Positions 11,170-23,881 of a stretch of 64,000 bases of DNA are shown piece by piece (within the stretch, counting starts at the first letter, position 1; each line of letters starts with the position of its first letter). A program made the position numbers and the translations under genes. Source of the stretch: Strobilurus pachycystidiatus (taxonomy: Eukaryota > Basidiomycota > Agaricomycetes > Agaricales > Physalacriaceae); NCBI GenBank assembly GCA_019915135.1, contig JAHLMK010000001.1:558001-622000 (forward strand), in the 5' to 3' direction. Under the pieces are notes generated by a model, which worked only from the letters and a program-made list of their open reading frames with translations, was not told where the DNA came from and searched no databases.

Positions 11170-11385
11170 GCTCCTTCAACTTTTCCGCGAAAGTAACGAT
11201 TTCCATCTGGTCGGCGAGTATGGCCCATCGCGGTTACAGTCTTGGCTATCGCGTACGACAGTCTTACTCTCAGCCTCGCTCCTTCAACTTTTCCGCGAAA
11301 GTAACGATTTCCATCTGGTCGGCGAGTATGGCCCATCGCGGTTACAGTCTTGGCTATCGCGTAGGACAGTCTTACTCTCAGCCGA
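11170..11385. repeat. Tandem duplication, two units of 108 bp
   Basis: Unit 1 (11170-11277) and unit 2 (11278-11385) begin GCTCCTTCAACTTTTCCGCG. They are nearly identical, with one internal difference (CGTACGACAG versus CGTAGGACAG) before the last few bases. The period is divisible by three, so open frames pass through both, but no gene could be recognised. The near identity points to a recent event. Confidence 0.95.
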
Positions 11386-11771
11386 GCTCGCTTTCCTCCG
11401 GTGGTTCCGAGAGCTGTACATGTACAGCAGGATTCTAGCGTCCGAGTAAGATTGACGGTCATTCTGAGTCAAGGCATGGGTATATTCAGGACGAGCGGGA
11501 CGCAGAACGCGACAATCTCGTCGATATTTGTCTACCATCAACCGCTTCTCACATCGGAGCGAGGCGCGAATCGTGACTATCTGCCTGGTACTATTGATGA
11601 GATGGAAACCTCAGCGATTGTGCCGACTCGGAGGTGGAAGAGAAACATGGCTTGTTCAGGGAAGGGCCGCGCCTATTTCGATAGCGCGCCCCAGGTAAAC
11701 ATGATGGATGTGTGGCTATGACAGAAAGGGATGGTGGCATTTGGGCGCTCACCTTATGCGTAGTAGTAGCA

Positions 11772-13349
11772 TCAGAGAGGTATAACGACTATCGTGGTGT
11801 CATCAATGCGTCGGCGGTAGCGGCCTCCGAGGATCTCTGCGTACACATTATCCTTAACATCACCATCGTCGTCCCCACCCAGAGCTCCCCAAAGGATGTT
11901 TAGCGCCATGTTACCGGTCGCGCCGTTCGTTGCAGCGCTACACCACCTCTCCGCCGCCTGCGCGATGTCCTTGACTCGCGTGGTCCTCCCAAAGAGATTG
12001 AGAAGGCCATCGGAAGCGATTATCAAGATACTTTGCCCCGATTCTAGGAACTCCACGTGCGAAACCTCTGGAATGTTGGAAAGATACGGCGGAGTCAGAT
12101 TGCGAGAGGCAAGGGCTTGGTGATCGTATGCAGGATGAAGAGAAGGTTTGAGGCGCCAAAACACACGCGTTGTGTAGGCAGCAGGGAGTTTGAAGGGCAT
12201 GTCCCCAATAGCTGTTGACCCATAATCAGCGAACGAGACGTAGAAGAAGTAGACTTCGCATTACATCGTGTCAGTGTAATAAGACCCAGAGTTCGGAATG
12301 TTGTGGTGTCCACACACGTATCCTCTTCACCTGGATGCTCCTCTCTCAATCGGTCAACTTCGAGAGAGTTTTCACAGTTGTGACGTGCGCTCAAAACATC
12401 GATCTTCCAGTTTGGGTCTGGATGCTGACGGGTAGCAAACACTGGACAGTCGAGACAGCATAAGCAGGCTTCCAGAGTTTAACAGAACATGTAACAAACC
12501 TGAATCGCAGTCCCCGACATTGGCGATGTGTACAGACCTCTTGGGATCGATCAGAGCGATTACTGCGGTTGTTCCAGATCGTGCGTTCAGAAATTCGAGA
12601 CGAGATTGACCAGAGGGAGAGGAAGAATTCTGGATTGTGTTCGAGATATCTTCGTCCGTCAAATCGTCGAGGCCGGCGCCCAACGATTGAAGAACATCGT
12701 CCCGCAAACGATCGTCCAGCTCTTGAATGGAATCCTTCAGCAGACTTTCGACGAAGGCATTCTCAAGGTGTGTATTCGGAGAAGTGATAGCCGCCATCAG
12801 ACGACTCTTCACCAGAATAGGCAGTTTTGAGTGTACAAACTCGACGCAAAATGCATCAACATGCCCTGCCATGTTTCTTCGGTTGGCAACTTCTTGATCG
12901 CCGCAGAGAAACAGACTCACCGTCGAATATGGCTGCTAAGCGCCACGGGCCATTCGGCGTATCCCAGAGCTCTACAATGTAACGGTCTTCGTTTGGGTAT
13001 TCATGTCCCGGTTGGAAGGACAAGGCGTATGCGCCGCAGACTTGCTGAGCTGAGGTTGCTGAGGCAAGACGGTCGCGAAGGTCATCAGCATCGGAGGCCA
13101 CGGGTGCTACACTGACTGGCATGTCGCTCACGCTAGTTGGGCAAGAAGATGCGCAGATGTTCAGTTGTACCTGAACGCCTTTTGATGTGCCACCATGACC
13201 CACACAAGACTCAGTATCATGGTACTCTGTTCTGAAGCGCGTTCCATGGGGAGAGCGTCTTGCATTGTGGCATATCTCTTCCGTTCTCCAAGATTCACCG
13301 GATGTCCATTATCTGTGTCAGATATAGTCCGTCGGCAATCTTCTTCCAC
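11772..13349 (-). CDS. PP2C-family Ser/Thr phosphatase with atypical metal-site motif
   Basis: Metal-dependent (PPM) phosphatase, closest in motif order to the pyruvate-dehydrogenase-phosphatase-like group of fungi. Blocks from the N-terminus: SFQPGHEYPNEDRYIVELW, then WRLAAIFDGH formed across an intron (about 12866-12921), a helical region (SLLKDSIQELDDRLRDDVL), SGTTAVIALID, HIANVGDCDSG (GDS-like), SARHN, REEHPGEED, IGDMPFKLPA, a long loop, ILIIASDGLLNLF (second catalytic Asp) and DNVYAEILGG to the stop at 11772. The usual DGHGG reads DGHVD. Start uncertain: 13349 is the upstream ATG and would need a short intron near 13165; ATG 13203 is the alternative. Several introns interrupt the gene. 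Confidence 0.8.
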
Positions 13350-16300
13350 TTACACACCAATCAAAATGAATGGTCAAATCGTGTAGCTTTGGGTGTGTTA
13401 GTCCGACCCATCAACTAACCAATTCAAGTGCTCTGCTTTGTGGAACACACGCGGCTGTAAAGGATTCCGGGAAAGCACTGAATGTTGATGGGCCTTCATG
13501 CATAAAGTGCACAACACTAAGACACCGATTTTGAGATGTGCGACATCGATTCATTGCCCGTTTCGTCGACGAACTGCACGTCTGGCTCAGTTCAAGTCTG
13601 CTTTTCTCCGAGTCGTCTCATTCAGAATTTTGGGTGTTGGAGTGCTCACATTCTTCTTCTTCTTCTTTTCTAATGCAGGGCTGAAAGACCGCAACACAGT
13701 CCGTCGCTTATACAGCGCTCGCATGTCCCAACATTCAAAGACCGCCTTGAGTAGAGGCTCGCAAATATCAACACATTATATTTACGCCCAACAAACGCCA
13801 CTAGCATTGTTTCTTGTCGGAGCATAGGAAGTAAGTAGGCCTGTTACGAAGGAAGGAAGGGTCGTAGACGACATGTCCCGTGCGCGCTAGAAGTACCAAG
13901 ATCAACGAAGAGATTGTGACTTCATTTCAAAAGACCGTTTTGACCGAACGATTATTCGGTTCCACTCCCAGTGGCCGTGTACGGTGTACTGGATCGACTG
14001 TCATCGAGCTAGAAGGCTTGCCTTGATGTGTTTGGTGCCCTATACACGATAAATGTCAGTTCGGCAGGGAGTGGCATCCAGTTGAAAGCATTGATAGAAC
14101 CGCGCATACCCTGCAAGCCAAATGATGGACGTACAATTCAGATGTCCGCGGGGAAGGGGCGAATCGCACGACGTACGGCCAGTCTTTTCAGCGCTTGAGG
14201 ATCGCAAGACGTATCGATTTCAGCGGACAACGCGACGACCAACTAACACCTGGAGGTTATCTCCATTCAAAAGCCGTAGGTAGAAGTGTAAGCCACCGGC
14301 AACTCACTTTAACTCTGAATCCTCAAAGGACACGCGCCAGACACGCTATAGACGCGTGAACTGACGAAGACGGAAACGCTGCCAGTGGAAAGAAGTCCCC
14401 GGGCATACATTCCACATGTCCACACTCTGTCCACACAAGTTCAGTTGAGCGCCTTCGAACGCCGTCGGAGAATCCCCGACCTGTCCACTTGATGAACGGG
14501 TTCGATTCTTTGGCCTGATGCTTCTCTCCGACGGCGGATTGCTAGTACAGGAGCTCTATATAGGTCAAACGGGGGTTCAAGTCAGGATAAAACGAGGGTG
14601 GTGTTGCGCTTGTTCGTCCGAGGACGTCTGAGAAGGAAAATCCCACACTGAACTGTCCGCAACGCGTGTCAAACGAGACAAGAAAGCGTGTTAAGCTGGC
14701 AATTGGACCTCAGCTCGCGCTGGTATCAGGAAAATGCTTAATAGACATTCTCAAAATGAGCTGCGAAGCAAAGAGAATGTTGCAGGACGACGCACATTAT
14801 GTTTCGAGCCCAAGATTGTGATTCGGAGGACAGCCGTTGGGTAGAGAAGGAAGGAAAGAGATCGGGGATGCCTAGGGCATATCACCGCGGCTCTGTTCAG
14901 AGGCTCAATACATGGATGATTACGAGAATAAGGAAACTGACCGACACGCATCGAACACGATCCTCGAACGCGTTGCCTTGCCTTGGTCATCTCTATTGCC
15001 CGGCAAACTATCCGTCCTCCTAAACCAGATCGGGGATTCATGTCAATGAATTCAACCGCGACAGTGAGGTGGACTGTGGAGCCTAAAGAGACGGGGAACA
15101 TGAAAAGAAGGCCAGTCCGTGCCACAAACCGGGGTCAAAGTCATTATTGTCGTCGCTCAGTTCTGGCGAATCTCGGAGTTGAAGATGACACGCAATCATC
15201 AGACAAAAAAGATGCGAAGACGCGGATTGGCAGCAGCATCGTGTTGACTGCCAGTCAACAATTGGGCTGGTGGCGCTGACAGCAATATTGGGGTACAGAT
15301 ATTAGATGTAAATGATGGGCATGGTGGTTAGAGGCATGCCGCCTTTGGATTTCCGAATGGGGACGAGCACGCCTTGCCCGCCACTTGCCAAACAGGGCAC
15401 GCACCCCTTTCCCTCTCACCACGTCGCAACTCTCCAAGCTCCAAGTCTTCTATCAAAGCCGGAACAATCGCACTTTCATCTCGCTTACTTGTTCTGCTCG
15501 AAAGAGGGGTCGTGACTAGTCGTCTAAGCTGCTGAGCTCTTTGCTTCAATCAGCTGTGTATACCTCAGTCGCCGCCTGTAGGCCCTCATTTCATTTCGTT
15601 GCTGTGCTTCACCACTGACGCTCTTTCCTTCTATAGCCTATAGGTGGGGCCCTCCTGCTGCGCCACGAACACATGCATTGACCTTCCAACGCGTCTGACA
15701 TCTTGCATCATCGGGGCCAGTAACCGGTGACCTCTGATGCCATTGCCAGTCGCGCACTGTGGGACGCGTCGCCCTCAAACGCGAGACGTCATCACTGCAA
15801 CCGCGGTACTTGTAAGTTACTGGCGATGCATTGCCTCCGCAGTCTTCTGCCTGCGCTGCGTTCGTCATCGTGCTATCATATCTGAGCTACATCCTCCCAC
15901 ACCATACTGCAATTGCAATAACGCACGCTGCTGGTTCAGTTCGTTTCCATCTACCTCATGTCAATGGCTCAGATCCGTCTCCGAGTATGTCGGCCTACAC
16001 ATGCGACCCGAGGCCGTCCTCGCTGTCACTCTAAACCGCCACGCTTGGGCATGATGCTAGCACGCGCGACGTCTTCCTTACTCCTCCCCCGGGCCAGCCC
16101 CCGCCTTCCGCTGCTTATGACGATTCTCCCTGTCTGGATCTCAGTCTCCTGCTACTGGTATTACTGACGTATGCGTCTTCAGCCGCCGCACCCTAATTGT
16201 CCATCGCGTATCACTGTCAGTCGCATGCTAATCCCCAGTGCTGGCTAGGATCTTATCAGCCTACGTCTACCCCGTGCCCATGCCATTCGTGCACCTCTGG

Positions 16301-17147
16301 GAACTCGAGGCAGATTTGCTGTTGTTGCCATGGCCATTCACATGCGTCTTGCTGCGCTCAGAGCCAGCACCGCGCGCACTCGAGGTGGCCGTGTCCGTGT
16401 CCCATTTGTTCTCGAAGGCTCTACCACATCCGATTGGCATCTGCGAGTCACCTCTGACGTTGCCCGGTCTGTGTGTGCTTTCACCGTGCATCTATTAAAT
16501 CAACAGCTTCCCAAGATGCAGCTGTTATCGTTATCCCGTTCGAATTTGCAACTTCGGGGACTATGGACATCTTCGACAGTGGTATTGAACCTTCTTTATT
16601 TGGCAATATACATAGCCTTCCAGAGTGTGGACACAACAGCTACTCTGAATCGATATGACTCTTCCGCGTTCCAGGCCATACAAATCGATGGGAATGTCGC
16701 GGATAGCAATCAAATAACGAGGATTCTTTTGTGTGGCGTGTTTTGTTCGGGCGCTAAACATGGTCACGGGGCGTCCTTTTCCGGAATGGAGCTCTCCGTG
16801 TTGACAATACGGGCCGTGTAGCAATGGTTGCGTGATTATGTTCGATGTTGCGGCGAACAAGACACACACTACCCTCCGCTTCTCCGCTCCCAGAATACGT
16901 GTCGCTCAAAATGTAGAAATGTGGCAATCAATGTCATTGTTCCATCCGTCCAAATCATAGGTGCATGTAGTTACAAATGTAGTGTCGAAAGCAAGAAAAA
17001 ACAAAATGGTAGCGCAGAGAGACCCCTTGGGGTTGAACACGAAAAATATAACTGTGTGTGCGCGTGTGGAATGGTGGTGATACAGTGGCGTATGTGTACA
17101 GACGATGCGGGGGTATCCAGAAGAGAGGAGAAGAAAGACATGTAGGG
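13350..17147. other. 3.8-kb stretch without a recognised gene
   Basis: Open stretches at 13498-13827 (+), 14751-15125 (-) and 16330-16821 (+) show no domain, no coherent splice continuation and no homologue I recognise. A pyrimidine-rich TTC tract lies near 13650. An 11-bp inverted repeat (CGCCGTCGGAG at 14460-14470, CTCCGACGGCG at 14526-14536) sits just before a TATA-like CTATATAGG at about 14554, possibly a regulatory site for an unseen transcript. Confidence 0.4.
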
Positions 17148-17801
17148 TTATTTGCTGAGTACGCGCTTCAGGCGACGGCGAGCGCGGAATAGGCGAAAGT
17201 TGACGGAGAGCGACAGGGACTGCCACTGGCGCCTGAGCGCGTCGCCGCACGTCGGCGCGCCGTGCTCCTCCCTATCTGCTTCATCATCGTCTGACTCGGG
17301 CTCTTCCGGCTCATCGACCCGCTCGATGACCGGCTCCTCCTCCTCTTCGACGTAGGAGCCCAGTGAGGCGCGTCGCTTGTCGCGACAACGCCGCAGCGCC
17401 TTCTTGACGACGCCGCGCTGTGGTTTCTCGGAGAAGGTGTCGTCGAGCGGCGACTCGTTGTCGTCGTCGTCGTAGGAGGATGGCGAGGATGAGACGGAGG
17501 ACGACGGGTAGTATGGAGATGTCGGACGACTGGAGGACAGTGATGAGCGTCGCGGCGGCGGCGCGAGATATGCAAACGGGTCGACGTATGGGGTGGTGTC
17601 GTCGTCGTCGTCGGTGGTGATGGGGGATGCGGAGGACGCGGGGAACGAGGCGAGGACGGGGAAGTGGCGGTAGTCGGGATCGTGCATGATGCCCTTGCGG
17701 TCGACGTAGACGCGGGGCTGGTAGGCGGCGTGCGGCGAGCAGTAGGACGGGTCGAGGAGGTGGCTGACGACGTCGGCGCGGGACGAGCAGTGCGACGGCA
17801 T
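17148..17801 (-). CDS. Conserved-looking acidic/basic protein, 217 aa
   Basis: Single-exon gene. The N-terminus (MPSHCSSRADVVSHLLDPSY) leads to YVDRKGIMHDPDYRHFPVL, a stretch I associate with short uncharacterised agaricomycete proteins. A Ser/Pro-rich middle follows, then an acidic run (EEEEEPVIERVDEPEEPESD) and a basic C-terminus (FRLFRARRRLKRVLSK). There are no membrane segments or catalytic motifs. The charge pattern would suit a nuclear or protein-binding role, but this is only inference. A TATA-like ATATAAGG lies about 65 nt upstream of the ATG. The other two frames are also long and open here because of the high GC content; this frame is preferred for its ordered composition and promoter position. 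Confidence 0.7.
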   Translation of the reverse strand: MPSHCSSRADVVSHLLDPSYCSPHAAYQPRVYVDRKGIMHDPDYRHFPVLASFPASSASPITTDDDDDTTPYVDPFAYLAPPPRRSSLSSSRPTSPYYPSSSVSSSPSSYDDDDNESPLDDTFSEKPQRGVVKKALRRCRDKRRASLGSYVEEEEEPVIERVDEPEEPESDDDEADREEHGAPTCGDALRRQWQSLSLSVNFRLFRARRRLKRVLSK

Positions 17802-17862
17802 CTGGGACGCGGTGGTTGGTGGCGCACGGGCTTAGCTTGGGGCAGAAAAAGCCAAGGGCCCT

Positions 17863-17870
17863 CCTTATAT
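17863..17870 (-). promoter_or_regulatory. TATA box of the 217-aa gene
   Basis: ATATAAGG on the minus strand, 62-69 nt upstream of the start at 17801, a usual fungal TATA distance. Confidence 0.5.
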
Positions 17871-20800
17871 GTGCTCGTCCAGATCGGGAAGGCGATCTGA
17901 ACCGGCTCACCCGTGTCAGCCTCATGCTCAGCCACATCTAATCGTGCCCGCCCCATCCCTGCCACGAACCACCGCGGCTTACCCTGTTCCACTTTTCCGA
18001 GGCGCTCCCACCCGCCAGTGTCCCGCCACACTTCCCACATCACCGGTAATGCTCCCTCTACAAACAGCGGCCAGCGGCTGGCCCGAAGTATATCCTCCAC
18101 TTGTGGTCTACCATCGCAGATACTCGGAAATATATTACACCTCAGCATCTTATCTGCATGCATCGCATCTGGCGTTCAGCCGTCAGTCAACAACCGCCTT
18201 GCGTGCTGTAGATGTCAATGATAGTATCAATGACTCGTCCGCCGGATCTTCCAGCGACCGCACCTTACAGCAAGACCAGGTGACGTACATCGAGGATTGG
18301 CACGATGCAAATCTTCCCATCGCGGAAGGTGCGTTCTCCAAGGCATGTTCCATGTTATCTAAACGCCGACAACAGTCCTGCCATGCCCTCTCCAGATCCG
18401 TCTTTTGTCAGTTTTGGGATCCGCATCGACACCCTGTGCCCAGCCTCAAGTCTTTGTTTCCTCCCCGCATCTTTGCAATGTGTCGCTCAATTGGACGGAA
18501 CGTGTCCCCATGAATCAGATCTTCCTTCTTGTTTTCGGCCTGACACAATCATACGATCTCTTCTGTAAAAGAAGCGTTCTTAGCTGTCTTAGCTCGTGTC
18601 GTGTACACAAAGAGTTCAAGTAAGTATCCGATCATCAGCGTCTTGTCTTGGCCCAAAGTGGTCTTAGAGAGCTAATCAGACGCCACAGTTTTGCCAAGGT
18701 TGGTTGGCACTCTCTTGTGAACTACGGCTAAACAGCGACTCTAATCCATGATACAGCCCTCCGAGTCGGTGACGTCGTTCTGCATACGCCCTCCATCGCA
18801 CCACTTGCTAAAATACGTATCATCCAAGACACGGTGTGGTCTCGTGAACACTGCGGTGGTGATTATACACGCTGATGCGTCTCCCCAACAGAAAAAAAGG
18901 ACACGTAAAGATATGTCAGTCGCGAGACATAAATGGTACAATCCTTAGCGACTAAGTACGTACATTGTCCTCGAATTTCGGACTCGGAAATTTTTGGAGC
19001 AGCTGTTGCTCGAACGATTCCCAAGATGTCCGGCAATGCACAGTGGCTGTAGTCAGGGATGACTTATGACCTTTCTTGACCGAAGAGCTTTCACGAGAAC
19101 ACCCGGCAACGGAAGACCTTTCCCGCCCGCAAGTTCCACGGCCGCGGCCTATGGGGAGACTGTGAGCTCGAGGAACATGAGCTGGTTCGCCCGCGTGCTG
19201 ACTGGGAAAGTCTTGTGCAACGCAACGCGCTCTACCGTGTGGACAGAGAATGACCATATTTTCCGACCACGGAACGAGTGCTCGAAACAACCTGATTGGA
19301 CAGCTGCGAGTCGCGACACATGGGGAGAGAGCCAATGGGATTTCTAACAGGTGGCTGGACAGGCGGTCTCGAATTGCACGACGCTTGCGGATCCTCTAAG
19401 GAAAGAAAAACAAATCCTCGAAGTTCAGGTTGAACCTTCTCGGTATGCCGTTCCGTTCCTTCCTTCCTTCCTATCACAAGGAGGGCCAGGTTGTTATCCA
19501 TCGCCATCTTTTTTCCCCAAGGAGGACAGCCCGGACAGGGCAAAGCGCTTAGCGCACATCCCAATTTGGCGAATGGTTGTTTGGCTGCGACGCGTCTGAC
19601 AAGCACTGCAAGTCGTCCATCAATTGTCAATAATCTAAACTTGCACTAGGTAAATCAACTCGCGCACTCAGGCTCGGACCTGGTGCTCGGACACTAGTGC
19701 ATCTATGGCAACGCGCCGTCCCACACTCACACTTGCTGGGGTAGGGTAGGACAAACCCAAGGAAACTAGGCCACTCGTCTCACCACGGGAAGTGATTGAT
19801 TCCTGATTCCTGATTCATGGACAGGGCTGGACCCACTCGTCGAACCCTCTTTGCTCTAACCCCATTGCAGCTAAGTGACAAGCGTCTGCTATCTTGATCA
19901 TGATCATGCCCATATCCACCTAGCTACTTTAGAGCTTGATCTTGGGGAGACTTGGACTCGGAACTCTACGCGCCGCTTACATACACCTTGGCCTTGTGGC
20001 ATGCTGCCCCATATCTTCGGTGTTAGCCCACGGCTCCCACCACTGCCCACGGTTTCCTTGAGTCTTACTCTACTGTGGGGTTCAAGTTGACAATGACAAC
20101 CGATAACACGCTCTGACTGGTACACGGTAAGACTCTGGTTGCTAATCCAAAGTTTGCAGTTACGAGAATCTGAAGACTTAGGCTTCCTATCGATCCTGCG
20201 ATACATACGCTTGCGTGCTTGCGAAGGTTCAGCGCGTGATGTCGTTTATTCTCACTTCTTCTTCTTCTTTTTTGGTTTGTGTGGTGTCGTCGAGCAATGT
20301 CACGACTCGGATGCAGCGATGTCATCGGGCTTCGTGGTATGAACGTTTCTATCCCGGGAACTTCAAGTTTAGCTTCTCCCCGAAATTCGACGGATGGGCA
20401 AGCGAACCCGTAAGTAAACGACGCCACTAACATAACCTATGTCATCTTTCCTCCCGGGATATCCGAGAATTCCTCATCTGCCGAAAGGCCTGCCTCATCG
20501 TCATCCACACGTCATTATACGTTGTAGCGTGCAATCTGAAGAGGCTGCAATGATGACGTTCTGAACAGGTGAGCGAGACGAACCAGCATTGTTTCGTTTG
20601 CTTGTTAATCTAACTTGCGGTTCAAGTATACGAACAACAACTTCCCCCGGCGACTCAAATGGCCCGTTGATTCACCATGAAGACCGGGGGGTCCATATAT
20701 ATTAATGATGTACGTGTTCTCCCCGATCATACACGGAAGATTTAGGTCTTCTCTTCTCAGCTCACCGGACTATCGTGCTTACGGCGCGCTACAGAACTAG

Positions 20801-22915
20801 AGCGATACCGGCGACCTACGGACGTTCATTCATACGCCGATGAGAAAACGGACTCCATGCTAGTCTTCGACAGTCTTTGGTGCTCACTCAGCTCCGCCTA
20901 GTCCCATCATCTCTTATGGGTATTGTACTGGTCTGCTGAATCGTCCCGCTTCGCCAAATTACTCCAGTCTTCATCTCCCGCCTTCGCTTCATTCGCAATG
21001 AACGTGATAAAACATTTATGTCGATACAAACTGACACTTGAATCTAGGGTCTCTCTTGCTATTGGACTTTGTTTCCGAGGAGTGAGAAGGACTTACAAGT
21101 AGACAGATTCGTCCCTCGATATCAGTTCCACGCAAAAATCCGCTGATCATCCCGGCACTCAGTAAAGATCACAAGCCAACGGAGAGACAGCATTCTACCA
21201 ACTCCCGGCTCATCTAATTCAGGCGTAGAACGCTGTAGATGTGTACCTCGATACCGCGTGCAGACATGCATCGCTGATGTATGCATATTCTGAGAGGAAC
21301 ACCCCGACTATCGGATTGGAAGTAAGTATCTACACAGCTCATGATCACGATGTCGCCAATCACACATTACCGACCTAATCAGCTCACCCCGGCCTCCAAA
21401 GCGGTTGCGATGATCTAGGTTTGATCACTATGTAGACAGCTCGTAGAGCACTCGGATCCCATCACAAATCAGTCCTCGATCGCGTCGCGTCTATGGGTCT
21501 CGAGTCTCGACCAGGCCCTCCAGGAACCAGCGAGGTGTCCGTCCATGCAGGTGGGTACACACGTCTGCCATATGTACATCCACTAGTGATTATTGATTAC
21601 CCACCTGTTACCCACGACGTTGACTAGTACCTGTCTTGGAACGCGACTCGTCCCGAGGAACTTTCTCGGTCAAATCGAAAATACACCAAGTTCCGCAGGC
21701 TTCCGGGCACTTGAGGTCGATTCATGGGTCCTTCGTCTTCGCGACAAGCCCGGAGACTTGGCGGAGGCCAACGGCAGGATATCCGATAGTATACTGCGCA
21801 CAATCTACTGCAATGTACATCCGATGTGTATTATTGCAGCAGATGTGCCTCACTGACGTGCGATTTGTTCCTTGTACCTTCCGTTTTCTTGCGCAGGGGG
21901 TCCACAAGTCCGAGCACATGACGCCCTGAGCGTCTACGACTCGGTTCACCCTCCATCATGGCATAACACTTGTCGTCTGCGCACAATTATTACGGACCGA
22001 CGGACACCATTGTATGTCATCTGTCCATCCCGGCCCCGCCAAATCCGTCCGGTCCTCATCCCTCCGGCTATCAAAGTCATCGCATCCCGGCGCATTCCGT
22101 TTCCGAGTACACTTATCCTTCACCAATGTCAGGGAGCAGTGATTTACGACGTTCAGGACTGGCAAGCTATGGGGAGCCGAGGCATCCTCGCATTCCTACC
22201 CAAACATGCTCACATATCCGTTCACTTTCTTTGGCGACGTCGATTCGAATCACAGTTTCCCATTTCCGTCTTGGCCTACCATCGGAGAGGTGCTCTGATT
22301 CCGATATCAGCTTATTCTACTCCTCCCCGTCGTCATCGACGCCGCTGCTGTTGCGCCAGACTCATCTCTGTCGAGCGAGGCGTCGCCTAGAGATGTGTTG
22401 CTTGTCTCCATTGATCATTCCTCCTCGCCTATCACTCCGCTCGACGCCAATCTTAAAATCAGACCCTGTGCTGCTTGGCTCGTTCACCCGTATCCATCGT
22501 CCAACAAACACATGTCTGCGAACTGATGACTCTGAGTACCTCTCTATAGAGGTTTTTGCATTCACATGGCTAGGTACTGATTCAACAAACCTATTGTATA
22601 GCTCCGCTTTGAACTTTAGCTATACTTGTCGGTAACAGTGTCTTGTGATATCCGATATCTTTGAGCGGGCTCAGTAAGATTAATTCCACAGCGTGACAAA
22701 GGGAGTTCACCTCGCTTTTCCATCAAGACATGTGGCAGCACAAGCGAGGCAAATAAACCAGGCAGGGAAGTACGATGATTCACGCTTGAGGTCCGAGGAT
22801 GAAGCCTTCGTGAGCTAGTCTAGTCTCGTACTATGGAACTTACAAAAACATTCTTTGTACATACTACAAGGCCGTCGGTAGGCGTTATTCTATGTTTCTC
22901 CCAACAGATCTTGTC
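17871..22915. other. 5-kb gene-poor stretch
   Basis: No gene could be assembled. The most coding-like piece is a plus-strand frame at 21970-22400 (Ser/Pro/Tyr-rich, containing VSEYTYPSPMSGSSDL), which resembles the disordered part of a transcription factor. Another frame in 22340-22520 is also open. Neither has a start, splice pattern or domain. The rest is AT-balanced with dense stops. Confidence 0.35.
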
Positions 22916-23881
22916 TTAGTCGGAGTCAACACCTCTCGGTATGACACGGCGACATTTGAACGCGTAAAAACGCGTGTCTTCCAGGACAATGCCGAGGGCA
23001 GTGCGCTCGGTCACCTTCCACGTGACTCCACTGGACGCGTTGGGGGTCAAATACTTCAACTTCAAATCTCGGCGTGTTTCTCTCAGTAAGAGAGGACCCT
23101 ATTGCATTTCTGTCACATACAGAAAGATTCAGATGCATACCATAGATACGCAGCCGCTTACTTACTTGGCACTCGGATAGTTCCAGATAAAGATCACAAA
23201 GCTCAAAGAGCAGGCGTCTTACAGCAGACTGATTGATTGCTCTAAGATCCGCCTGCAGGTCAATGTTAGTAGACCTGTTAATACACACTTAGCGGCAAAT
23301 TTTACGAGCCATCATGCGTGAACCACTTGAAGTGTACGTTCTACGGAGAGGAGCAACGACCTGTGTCATTGAGCAAGATCGCATCTTTTGCTTCCGGAAC
23401 TGTAGTGTCAGCTAATACGCGAAGCGAGTCTATGCTTGGAAGTCGCGCTTGCTAGCTTCCGAATCCCAGAGATTGTAGTCCGAGTCCCGCTGAAATCGTC
23501 GCAAGTGAGCTGGAGAGGCTATTCGGGACAGGAACGCCTGAAAAAAATGCAGGATCACTACTCCAGCGAAGGGTGGACGTCGGAGTCCCAGTCACAAGTT
23601 GCGAACGTGATAGTATCCTGAAATGAGACCTCTATGATGGCCGAGAACGCCAGGCGAGCACCTTCCAATCTTAAAGCCTCAATCCAAAGCCAGGCTAAGA
23701 CATTTGCGACACTCAGTGATAAACAAGACAAGCCAAGAGTTTTACCTGAAAAGCTGCCACTAACGTAGTGAGAGGTCATGCCAACGGGAGTAACTGCTTG
23801 GAGGATGAACGTCCTGGGAGTCGCCAGCCAATTTTGAGTACTATCGCATGGTCCAGCTGTGCGAACGGTTCTCGTCCGCAC
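22916..23881 (-). CDS. Hypothetical multi-exon protein (weak call)
   Basis: Pieced together from coding-like exons joined by good splice signals. Exon around 23740-23881 (PRTFILQAVTPVGMTSHYVS); intron about 23698-23748; exon with WLWIEALRLEGARLAFSAII; a less certain stretch; then exon ending near 23342 (VVAPLRRT); intron about 23272-23341; exon with LRAINQSAVRRLLFELCDLY; intron about 23112-23178 (GTAAGTAAG..TAG); last exon with LKLKYLTPNASSGVTWKVTE and the end VIPRGVDSD, stop at 22916. The last two joins keep phase. No domain recognised. It may be partly decayed, and the 5' end is unknown. Confidence 0.4.

Noticed and set aside
14480..14510. GGTTCGATTC resembling a tRNA B box
   Set aside because: No matching A box, acceptor stem or cloverleaf could be drawn around it.
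17168..18163. 331-codon minus-strand frame over the 217-aa gene and its promoter
   Set aside because: Its 3' half is Arg/Pro/Thr low complexity in an off-frame of the accepted gene, and it crosses the TATA box.
21970..22635. 221-codon plus-strand frame with transcription-factor-like composition
   Set aside because: No DNA-binding domain, no splice partners, and another frame is equally open; described only as part of the gene-poor stretch.
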